Of a stretch of DNA of 64,000 nucleotides, positions 35,902 through 43,605 are shown in pieces. Origin of the DNA: CBDFLD01 sp965249005. Lineage in GTDB: Bacteria > Acidobacteriota > UBA6911. Position numbers and translations under genes: made by a program. The DNA is taken from NCBI GenBank assembly GCA_965249005.1, contig CBDFLD010000015.1:1-64000 (forward strand). The letters are read 5' to 3'. Within the stretch, counting starts at the first letter, position 1. Each line of letters begins with the position of its first letter. Under the pieces are notes generated by a model. That model was given only the letters and a program-made list of their open reading frames with translations. It was not told where the DNA came from and searched no databases.

Positions 35902-36462
35902 TTAAGCGATCAGTAACACCCAAGACCGGATCCTGGCTCGATCCTGTTCGCCGAGCCTGAAATCCAGGCTCTCTGATTCCGACGAGCCGCCGGAGAACCG
36001 GGTATAGATATCCACGAGGTTCAATCGGTTTTGCTGACGAAAACGGTGCAGACTCAAACAGTAGATCCCCCAGGGATCACTAACCCGAATCCTCCCGTCG
36101 TCGCTCGCAAAAGTTCCGTATACCCGCTGCGGTTTCAGCCAGGACACCAGCCACGCGGAGTCGGAATCGTGAGTCAGATTGACCACATTCGCATACGATG
36201 GACCAAGGGATTGCATCCAGTTGCGCACAGCCGTGAGCTTCTCCATGGGACTCGCAACGGGATCGGACAAAAGGGACAGAGGAGGGGCATACACGACGAC
36301 TTGATCTACGTTTGGATTCTTCTCGAATACCGTGCGATAAGCGTCGTGTGTCAAGATGGCAATTGAATCCTCAGGATAGCGCTTCCGCCACGACGCTAGC
36401 AGCGGTGTGGACTGAAGGCAGTCGCCCAAACGCCCTAACTGAATGAAGAGTGTTCCCTTCAT
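35902..36462 (-). pseudogene. Family 9 (heptosyltransferase-like) glycosyltransferase, truncated by the IS21 element
   Basis: The N-terminal domain has the GT9 opening FIQLGRLGDCLQSTPLLASW and continues normally to RIRSW near 35920. There the IS21 terminal repeat begins, and the frame adds VLLIA and a stop. About half or more of a GT9 protein is missing, including the donor-binding C-terminal domain. The ATG at 36462 overlaps the stop of the upstream family 2 transferase as ATGA. The C-terminal half is not on the other side of the element. Confidence 0.88.
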
Positions 36463-37445
36463 GAACGGTAACGCTCCCGCAAGTTCTGCGTCACGTTGCA
36501 CAGTATCGTGGTTGGAGTCACACGGGGGGAGTGGAGAAAGTGCTGCAAGACATCGTCGAGAGTCAGTTCCATTCTAGATGGAAGCGTGGACAACCAACGC
36601 TCGATTTCTGGAAACTCCCGAGCCCCCAGCATCGCCTCGACCCTGGTAAACTCCCGCGAAACCTCGGGGGCTACCAGTGAACGGTCGTTCATCAGCTCCA
36701 AGTAGAGCCGATGCGCGGGACCAGTGATCCACTTGCTCCAAAAGCTCCGGTAGTCTTGAAGAAGAATCACTTTCTGATCCCCAGACGGCTGCGCACTGGA
36801 CCCGATCTTATGATAAACGTAGGAATCGCAGCCCGCATATCCGATCTGGTGGCCTCCGGCCCGCACACGAAGCGAGTAGTCGCTGTCACTGTAGTAGTTG
36901 ATGAAGGACTCATCCAGAGTCCCGATTTGATCTACGACCTCCGCCTTGAGCAAGACGCTGCAGAACGACAGCCACGTCTGGGGCTCCGGAAACTGCCAGT
37001 CCCCACGGCGGCAAGAACCGGACTTGTGTTGCCCAGCCGGAAAACAGGCTCTGGCTCCGCCGAAGACGATTTGGTCCCGAAACGAATAGTTCCGGACTTG
37101 CTGGCCGACGAGACCCCAGCCCCGCTCCTCCGAAAGCTGCTGCATCCGGTGCAATGATTGGGAAAACTGCACTGGAGAATCGAAGACCGTATCGTTGTTG
37201 AGGAACCAGACAAAGCCATGGGACCCGTCCAAATGCGCGAGTCCCAGATTGCACGCCGCGGTAAACCCTCGGTTTAGCTCGTTGTTGTTGACCACGAGGA
37301 GCAAAACGTCCGGGTCTGCGGATTCGAACGAGGTCACCTCGGACCCCGGGCGGACTGAAGAAAAAGCAACGCCAATCGAAGCAAACAGCTCCGCCAGAAG
37401 TGAGTCGGACCCGTAATGTGGAATGACGACGAGGGTCTTCTTCAT
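36459..37445 (-). CDS. Family 2 glycosyltransferase
   Basis: A 328-residue GT-A transferase, probably acting on an extracellular polysaccharide or lipid-linked sugar. It opens with KKTLVVIPHYGSDSLLAELF, has the donor-metal site FVWFLNNDTVFDSP, and later FINYYSDSDYSLRVRAGG with the catalytic acidic residues. ATG at 37445 opens the first beta strand; a 70-residue upstream extension is unlikely. Its stop overlaps the start of the truncated GT9 gene, so the two were translated together. Confidence 0.87.
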   Translation of the reverse strand: MKKTLVVIPHYGSDSLLAELFASIGVAFSSVRPGSEVTSFESADPDVLLLVVNNNELNRGFTAACNLGLAHLDGSHGFVWFLNNDTVFDSPVQFSQSLHRMQQLSEERGWGLVGQQVRNYSFRDQIVFGGARACFPAGQHKSGSCRRGDWQFPEPQTWLSFCSVLLKAEVVDQIGTLDESFINYYSDSDYSLRVRAGGHQIGYAGCDSYVYHKIGSSAQPSGDQKVILLQDYRSFWSKWITGPAHRLYLELMNDRSLVAPEVSREFTRVEAMLGAREFPEIERWLSTLPSRMELTLDDVLQHFLHSPRVTPTTILCNVTQNLRERYRS

Positions 37446-37766
37446 GAAAGGGTCAGGACTCCCAGCGGCATCCGTCCGCGGGGGGTACTCCAGAGTCACA
37501 ATGCAGGTTTCCCTCGGAGAGGAAAATTCAGGTGAGTTATCGACGAATGGTTCAGAGTACTTTATAGCGGGACATCGATTACTATTGTTCAGAAATACGT
37601 AGCGCTTGTGCGTGGGACGCGTGAGGCTCACGAAGAGGGGACCAGAAAGCAACATCGCTCCACCAGCAACGGGGCGCCCACGAAAAAAGGCGCTTCGTCC
37701 CGGACACGTCTCACCAATTCTACCGGGGAACTCCTAGGGAAACCGGCCGGTATCCGCGGCGGACGA
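37446..37766. other. Gene-free stretch
   Basis: Lies between the end of the acyl-CoA ligase and the start of the family 2 transferase, both minus strand. I see no convincing gene, hairpin with T-run, or promoter boxes. Confidence 0.45.
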
Positions 37767-39359
37767 TCAACCCTGAACCCTCTTCTCTTTTCCCTTCCAG
37801 TACTTTTCCCGCAAGGCAAACTTCTGAGTCTTCCCCGTTGCTGTTTTGGGCAGGGTTTCGACGAACTCGACCCCCTTGGGCGCCTTGAAATGAGCCATCT
37901 GATCGCGACAGTACTGAATGATTTCCCGCTCGGTGGTGGCAACATCCGGTCGCAATACGATGACCGCTTGCGGAACTTCTCCCCATTTTAGATCCGGGAC
38001 GCCGATCACCGCCACCTCCAGCACCGAGGGGTGCTGGTAGAGTACTCCTTCCAGTTCCACGGATGAAATATTCTCCCCTCCGGAAATAATAACGTCCTTC
38101 TTTCGATCCACGATCTCGATGTATCCATCGGGATGGACCACGGCAAGGTCACCCGAGTGAAACCAGCCTCCGGCAAACGCTTTTTCCGTCTCCTCCGGTT
38201 GATTGTAATACCCTGTCATCAAGACATGGCCGCGGGCGCAGATCTCACCCACCGTGCTGCCGTCATGAGGGACTTCCTCCAGTTTTTCGTTCAACACCCT
38301 CGTGTCCGCCAACAGCTGGCTGATTCCCTGGCGTGCCTTCAAGCGTGCCCTGGTGGCATCATCGAAGGAGTCGAACTCCGGTTTCCATTCACAAACCGTC
38401 AGAAAAGGTCCGGTCTCGGTAAGCCCATAAACGTGGATCACCGTCGCCCCAAGAGCTTCCATCCTCTGAATCACCGCGGCAGGTGGCGGGGCCCCCGCGG
38501 TACCAAAACGGAAATCACGGAGGCATCCGGGAGTGGCCTCCGAAGCGTTTGCCAAAGTCACAAGTACCGTCGGTGCCGCACAGCAAAACGTGCCACCGTA
38601 CTTCTTGATGTGTCCGTAGAACTCGGTCGCGTCAACATTCCTCATGCAAACATGCGTAGCCCCCATCCCGGTCAGCGCCCAGATCCCCCCCCATCCATTG
38701 GCGTGAAACATCGGTAGCGTGTGAAGGCAAACGTCTCTGTAGCTCACACCGAGATGCACCGTGTAATCGAGCGCATTACAGACTAGAGATCTATGACTCA
38801 GCATGACACCTTTTGGGCGAGCCGTGGTACCACTCGTGTAATTCAGAGTACAGGTGTCGAGTTCATCTATTTCCACGACCTCCGGGTCGTCCGACGAGTT
38901 GCTCTGGAGCAGCGGCTCGATATCGATCCCCTCGAGTTCCGGAGTCACGGACTGGCCATCTCGCAAAACAACTATCCGCTCTAGAGCCGACAGCTGGCTC
39001 CGGATCTCCTGAATGGGTGATACGTATTCCCAATCCAGAAGCAGGACCTTCGCACCCGAGTGTTCCAGTATGAAGCAGAAGTCTTCATCCGACAGTCGGT
39101 AATTCATGGGAACGAGAACCGCGCCGATCCGAGCAACTCCAAAGAAGCTCTCCAGCATCCAGTGCGTATTGGGCGACAGGATGGCAACTCGATCGCCTTT
39201 CTCGACGCCCAGCGAAAGCAAACCGTGACTCCACTGGTTCGCCCGACTCTGAAGTTCTTTGTAGGTGAAGTGCTTTGGCTCATCCACCACTGCAAGCTTG
39301 TCGGGAAAGTGACGCGCCGCTCGCTTCAGAAAATCGTGAGGAAGCATTGCTTGAAACAT
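37767..39359 (-). CDS. Long/medium-chain acyl-CoA synthetase (AMP-forming)
   Basis: The enzyme activates a fatty or related acid to its CoA thioester. The 530 residues contain the ANL core motifs in order: TLNYTSGTTARPKGVMLSH (P-loop), GLTETGPFLTVCEW, WFHSGDLAVVHPDGYIEI, VDRKKDVIISGGENIS and the C-terminal lysine in LPKTATGKTQKF. The form MLPHDFLKRAARHFPDKLAVV at the start and the family order resemble fadD3/acyl-CoA synthetases of beta-oxidation. It is transcribed alone. The substrate is not visible. Confidence 0.88.
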   Translation of the reverse strand: MFQAMLPHDFLKRAARHFPDKLAVVDEPKHFTYKELQSRANQWSHGLLSLGVEKGDRVAILSPNTHWMLESFFGVARIGAVLVPMNYRLSDEDFCFILEHSGAKVLLLDWEYVSPIQEIRSQLSALERIVVLRDGQSVTPELEGIDIEPLLQSNSSDDPEVVEIDELDTCTLNYTSGTTARPKGVMLSHRSLVCNALDYTVHLGVSYRDVCLHTLPMFHANGWGGIWALTGMGATHVCMRNVDATEFYGHIKKYGGTFCCAAPTVLVTLANASEATPGCLRDFRFGTAGAPPPAAVIQRMEALGATVIHVYGLTETGPFLTVCEWKPEFDSFDDATRARLKARQGISQLLADTRVLNEKLEEVPHDGSTVGEICARGHVLMTGYYNQPEETEKAFAGGWFHSGDLAVVHPDGYIEIVDRKKDVIISGGENISSVELEGVLYQHPSVLEVAVIGVPDLKWGEVPQAVIVLRPDVATTEREIIQYCRDQMAHFKAPKGVEFVETLPKTATGKTQKFALREKYWKGKEKRVQG

Positions 39360-39602
39360 GTGTCGAATACCCCAATGAAACCGGCCCTACGGCCGCGACC
39401 CAACGCGCATCGCTGCTACAGCAGTCGAAGCGAATGGTTGGGTTCTCGTTTTAGGTCTCGATGCTTTTGCCAGGAACTCTTGAAGTCATTCCAACCACAA
39501 AGCGCAGTCGTCACGCATGGAAAAGTCTCCAAACCTACCGGTTGCACCCGAGCCCAGGGCAAGTATTGCAGACCCTGACAGGGGCCGCAATACTCCACTA
39601 GA

Positions 39603-41456
39603 CCTTAGTCCAGCGTGATTTTTTGCATGAGGAGGAAGAAAAGCCCTGGAACGTGCGCCGTTACGGGATAAAATGCGTTTGATATATTTACAAGACATCC
39701 CGAAAGGAGCACATTCCAGGTGAATAAAAGAAACCACAGAATCCTTCCTCCGAGACAAGCAAAATCTTACACGCCGGTTGGAAAGAAATCAGTTTGAGGA
39801 CCGGTCCGATCCTATGTTCAAGGACTCCAACACCTACTACGAGATCGCCGAGAGAACGCGCGCCATCGGATCTGGTGGTATCGGAGCCATTCACAAGCTC
39901 GTGTGTAAGCTTGGATTGGACAAAGATATCAACAGAAACATCGTTTTGCTCAAGTACCACTTTCCTTACTGGGAATCCGATCATGTACTGAACATCGCAT
40001 ACAACGTCTTGTCGGGTGGAACCTGTCTCGAAGATATCGAGCGGTTGCGCCAGGATGAGACCTACATGAACGGACTGGGAGCCGAGAGGATTCCGGATCC
40101 CACGACGGCTGGAGATTTCCTCCGTCGTTTCGATGAGGATTGGATCTTCGGACTTCAGGAAACCATCAATGAAACCCGAACCAAGGTGTGGAAGTTGCAG
40201 GATGCTTCCTTCCGGAAGGAGGCCATCATCGACGTGGACGGGACCGTCGCCGGAACCTTGGGGGAATGCAAGGAAGGAATGGACATTGCCTACAACGGGA
40301 TCTGGGGTTACGCACCGTTGATCGTGACCTTGGCCAATACGAATGAGGTCCTCTATCTGATGAATCGGCCGGGCAACCGTCCCTCTTCCGACGGAGCGGC
40401 CGAGTGGATGGACCGGGCAATCGATCTGGTGTCGTCGGTGTTTACGAAGGTCTGGCTTCGGGGCGACACGGATTTCTCGCTGACGAGAAACTTCGATCGC
40501 TGGGACGAGCGGGTTGGTTTTGTCTTTGGTTATGACGCCAAGCCGAACCTGGTCGGGATGGCCGATGCCCTGCCGGAGAGACAATGGAAACCGCTCGAGC
40601 GGCCTCCTCGTTATGAGGTCAAGAGCGAAGAACGGCGCCGTCCGGAAAACGTCAAAGAACAAGTAATCAAGGAGAGAGAATTCAAGAACATCCGCCTGCA
40701 GAGCGAGCAGGTCGCCGAGTTTGACTATCGTCCCGGACACTGTAAGAAAACCTATCGCATGGTTGTGGTTCGGAAGAACCTCACGATCGAAAAGGGGGAG
40801 CACCGGCTGTTTGATGAGGTCCGGTACTTCTTCTACATCACCAACGATCGGGAGATGACGATGGGAGAAGTGGTCCTTTTTGCCAACGATCGCTGCAACC
40901 AGGAAAACGTCATCGGTCAGCTCAAGAGTGGAGTGAACGCCTTGAGGATGCCTTCGGACAGTCTGGTATCGAACTGGGCCTACATGGTCATCGCATCGCT
41001 GGCGTGGAATCTGAAGGCCTGGTATGGCCTGGTGACGCAGGCGCCGACAGTACGTCGTGATATCTTGAGGATGGAGTTCAAACGCTTCCTGGTGAACTTT
41101 GTGCAAATACCCTGTCAGATTGTAAGAACCGGTCGTCGCCTCGTTTACAGGATATTGGCCTATAGCAAGCATCTCGAAACCTTTTTGGCGACGTTCGACT
41201 ATATCAGGCAACTCAGGTTTACTTGAAGGCGCCTCGCCGGCGGGTGAGCCCGTACCCCCGGCGGAGCAAGAGTGGCGGGCGAAAGGAAGGGCATAACAGA
41301 GACAAACAAGATCAAGTGATCCAGACAACCAATGGAAGGTTTGTCTCTTGTGTTTCTCTTTGCTTTCCCTGTTACGCACAAGGAGCTGAAATCCACGAGA
41401 TATTCGGAAAAGGCAAACGATTTTCCGAGCGAGCTCATACCTCGCTTATTTTGGGT
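39603..41456 (+). mobile_element. IS1380-family insertion sequence, copy 2 (1854 bp)
   Basis: Same length and orientation as copy 1, offset by exactly 16,307 bases. It is flanked by CTAGA (39598-39602 and 41457-41461). It sits between the acyl-CoA ligase start and the ABC operon and interrupts no visible gene. Both copies chose a site beginning CTAG, which points to target preference. Confidence 0.94.
39778..41226 (+). CDS. IS1380-family DDE transposase (copy 2)
   Basis: Same protein as the copy at 23471 except Arg for His at residue 278 (codon 40609-40611). The same arrangement holds upstream: a GTG at 39720 with AAAGGAG opens a 25-codon frame that stops at a TGA overlapping this frame. Both copies therefore share the split, so it is either a regulated feature or a mutation older than the duplication. 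Catalytic motifs are intact. Confidence 0.88.
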   Translation: MERNQFEDRSDPMFKDSNTYYEIAERTRAIGSGGIGAIHKLVCKLGLDKDINRNIVLLKYHFPYWESDHVLNIAYNVLSGGTCLEDIERLRQDETYMNGLGAERIPDPTTAGDFLRRFDEDWIFGLQETINETRTKVWKLQDASFRKEAIIDVDGTVAGTLGECKEGMDIAYNGIWGYAPLIVTLANTNEVLYLMNRPGNRPSSDGAAEWMDRAIDLVSSVFTKVWLRGDTDFSLTRNFDRWDERVGFVFGYDAKPNLVGMADALPERQWKPLERPPRYEVKSEERRRPENVKEQVIKEREFKNIRLQSEQVAEFDYRPGHCKKTYRMVVVRKNLTIEKGEHRLFDEVRYFFYITNDREMTMGEVVLFANDRCNQENVIGQLKSGVNALRMPSDSLVSNWAYMVIASLAWNLKAWYGLVTQAPTVRRDILRMEFKRFLVNFVQIPCQIVRTGRRLVYRILAYSKHLETFLATFDYIRQLRFT

Positions 41457-41516
41457 CTAGACGGAAAAACCGCAGTGTGCCTCGCCCTTTTCTCGCAACA
41501 TGCCAGCGCTGTACCG

Positions 41517-41538
41517 ATACTCCCAGTCGTGAGAGTAT
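41517..41538. promoter_or_regulatory. Operator-like inverted repeat before the ABC operon
   Basis: ATACTC and GAGTAT are separated by ten bases, a spacing seen in dimeric repressor sites, about 45 bases before the first ABC gene. The IS1380 copy ends 60 bases further upstream. No regulator gene is adjacent. Confidence 0.3.
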
Positions 41539-41582
41539 GCTACGCTGGCTCTATTGTCAGCCTATGATCGTGTCGGAGGGAA

Positions 41583-42875
41583 ATGCTTCGCTGGTCTGAC
41601 GTTCGAGTCCTATATTGGCGCGAGCTCCGTTCTGCAATGCGGGAGCGCAACATCGTGATCAATAGTATTCTACTTCCCATATTCCTCTATCCACTCATAC
41701 TCTGGCTAGTCTACTCGGGAATCACCTTTGTCGAGGGTCAGACTGAGGGGTTCAAGTCGAGGATAATGCTCCGCGGGCTATCGCAGGCCCACGAAGCGTT
41801 CAGGCTCGTACTCGAGGAAGATGACTCCGTCCTTGTCCGTTCGTCGACTCAGCCAAAAGAGGAATTGCGGGCCGGAACACTCGACCTACTGGCGGAATTC
41901 CTGCCGCCCACGCACGGCCGCAATAGCTCGATCGACAACTTTCATGTGCGGCTTGTTACGGACCGTTCCAAAGATCGCAGTCGAATTGCCCGCAATCGGA
42001 TCATGGAACATCTCGATCACTACCGTGAGCAGTTTCTGGAAGCTGAAGGACAACTGCGCGGCCTGAGTCCCTCAGCGCTCCAGCAATTCTGGATCGAGAC
42101 CCAGAACATCTCCTCGCGCCGACAGATGGGGCAGTTCATTCTCGGGCTAATCCTGCCGCTGTTCTTAGTGATCATGCTATGCGTAGGATCCATGTACCCC
42201 GCTATCGACAGCACAGCCGGAGAAAGAGAGAAGTTGACCTGGGAGACTCTTTTGACAACAGCGGCGTCCAGAACAAGCATCGTCGTAGCAAAGTATCTTT
42301 ATGTCGCCACCATGGCCTCCATTGCCGGAATCCTCAACATCACGGCCATGGCACTTTCGATGAGAACGGTGCTGGCACCTTTGCTCGGAGGCCGTATCGA
42401 GGATATGAGTTTTCAAGTCCACCTCGGCGCCATTCCGCTCATTCTGTTGGTCACAGCCCTTCTGGCCCTATTCATCGCGGCCGGGATGATGATTCTAGCT
42501 TCCTTCGCTAGAACCTTCAAAGAGGGGCAATCCATGGTAACACCGTTCTATATCGCGGCGTTCTTGCCTGCGATGTTTCTCCAGGTTCCCGGGCTAAAGC
42601 TGACTCCGTTGCTTGCCTCGATTCCTGTGGTAAACGTGACAATGGTCTTCCGGGAGGCAATGGCAGGGACCTTCCAGTGGCCGCTGATCGGATTGACTCT
42701 GCTGACTGAGCTTCTTTCCATTCTGGGAGCCTTATGGCTAGCAGCAAATGTTCTTCGATATGAGGACTTCCTTTTGGGTACCTTTGAAGGCAGCTTCGGC
42801 AAGTTCTTGAAGAACCGTATTTGGGTTCGACCACGAAACGACACTCGAGGAGGGTCCGATGCCGGATCCCGTTGA
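41583..42875 (+). CDS. ABC-2 type (NatB-like) permease
   Basis: A 430-residue membrane subunit of an exporter. A first membrane segment near residue 25-45 (IVINSILLPIFLYPLILWL) is followed by a large extracytoplasmic loop (~50-180) and then five or six membrane segments (for example FILGLILPLFLVIMLCVGSM). The motif STAGEREKLTWETLLTT after the second segment is typical of NatB-like permeases. GGAGG lies just before the ATG. It overlaps the ATPase gene by 17 bases. Confidence 0.87.
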   Translation: MLRWSDVRVLYWRELRSAMRERNIVINSILLPIFLYPLILWLVYSGITFVEGQTEGFKSRIMLRGLSQAHEAFRLVLEEDDSVLVRSSTQPKEELRAGTLDLLAEFLPPTHGRNSSIDNFHVRLVTDRSKDRSRIARNRIMEHLDHYREQFLEAEGQLRGLSPSALQQFWIETQNISSRRQMGQFILGLILPLFLVIMLCVGSMYPAIDSTAGEREKLTWETLLTTAASRTSIVVAKYLYVATMASIAGILNITAMALSMRTVLAPLLGGRIEDMSFQVHLGAIPLILLVTALLALFIAAGMMILASFARTFKEGQSMVTPFYIAAFLPAMFLQVPGLKLTPLLASIPVVNVTMVFREAMAGTFQWPLIGLTLLTELLSILGALWLAANVLRYEDFLLGTFEGSFGKFLKNRIWVRPRNDTRGGSDAGSR

Positions 42876-43605
42876 AGTGAGAGGCCTCACGAAGACATTC
42901 GCCGATGAGTCCAGGGGAGAGGTACACGCCGTTCGGGGGATTGATTTCGAGTGTCGCGCCGGCGAGATCTTCGGTCTGCTCGGCTCCAACGGAGCCGGGA
43001 AAACCACAACCTTGCGCATGCTCTCCACGGTTCTGCGGCCCACGGGTGGCCACGCCACTGTACTGGGATACGATGTCGCCAGACAACCGGAAATGGTTCG
43101 CCGATGCCTGGGGTTTTTTTCCGCCTCCACCGCGCTTTACCCAAGGCTGACTGCGAGAGAGACAGTCGAGTTCTTCGCACGTATCAATCGGTATCCAAGC
43201 AAACGTATTACCGAGAGAGTGAACTACCTGATCGATCGTTTCGGCCTTCGTCAATACGCCGACGCGCGCGTAGAAAAACTGTCGTCCGGCATGAAGCAAA
43301 AGGTATCGATTGCAAGAACGGTAGCTCACGACCCTCCACTCTTGATATTCGACGAGCCAACGGTCGGGCTCGATGTCCTCAACGCATTGGAGATGCAGGA
43401 GGTTATCGAGGAATTTCGATCCCAGGGGAAGACGATTCTTTTCTCCACTCACATCATGAGTGAAGCCGAAAAACTCTGCAGCCGCATTGCCATCATTCAA
43501 GATGGTCGGATTCTCGCGTGTGACACCCTACAAAACTTGCGTGACGACACGGGTAAGCATTATCTGGAGGATATCTTCGTAAGGTTTGTGCGTGAAAGAC
43601 CATGA
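42859..43605 (+). CDS. ABC transporter ATP-binding protein (NatA-like)
   Basis: The 248-residue ATPase has Walker A LLGSNGAGKTTT, signature LSSGMKQKV, Walker B LLIFDEPTVGLD and the switch His in FSTHIMSEAE. It powers the two permeases encoded on either side. The start overlaps the first permease and its stop overlaps the next start as ATGA, so the three proteins are made together. The cargo is unknown; NatA relatives export sodium, but many move other substrates. Confidence 0.93.
   Translation: MPDPVEVRGLTKTFADESRGEVHAVRGIDFECRAGEIFGLLGSNGAGKTTTLRMLSTVLRPTGGHATVLGYDVARQPEMVRRCLGFFSASTALYPRLTARETVEFFARINRYPSKRITERVNYLIDRFGLRQYADARVEKLSSGMKQKVSIARTVAHDPPLLIFDEPTVGLDVLNALEMQEVIEEFRSQGKTILFSTHIMSEAEKLCSRIAIIQDGRILACDTLQNLRDDTGKHYLEDIFVRFVRERP

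Larger units (their letters stand above)
32635..35918 (-). mobile_element. IS21-family element with two accessory genes (about 3284 bp)
   Basis: Both ends start TGTTA and continue with the related blocks GATCGC, AAACCGCA and TTTTCTGAAC, a long imperfect inverted repeat of about 43 bases, bounded TG...CA as IS21 elements are. Four genes lie inside on the minus strand: a cysteine-rich protein, istA, istB and a small protein whose stop codon is in the end repeat. I find no target duplication (CTTGCC on one side, CCCAAG on the other). The right end cuts a family 9 glycosyltransferase. Confidence 0.88.

Noticed and set aside
41457..41582. Outward promoter from the IS1380 copy driving the ABC operon
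   Set aside because: No convincing -35 and -10 pair crosses the border; the idea remains open but unsupported by sequence.
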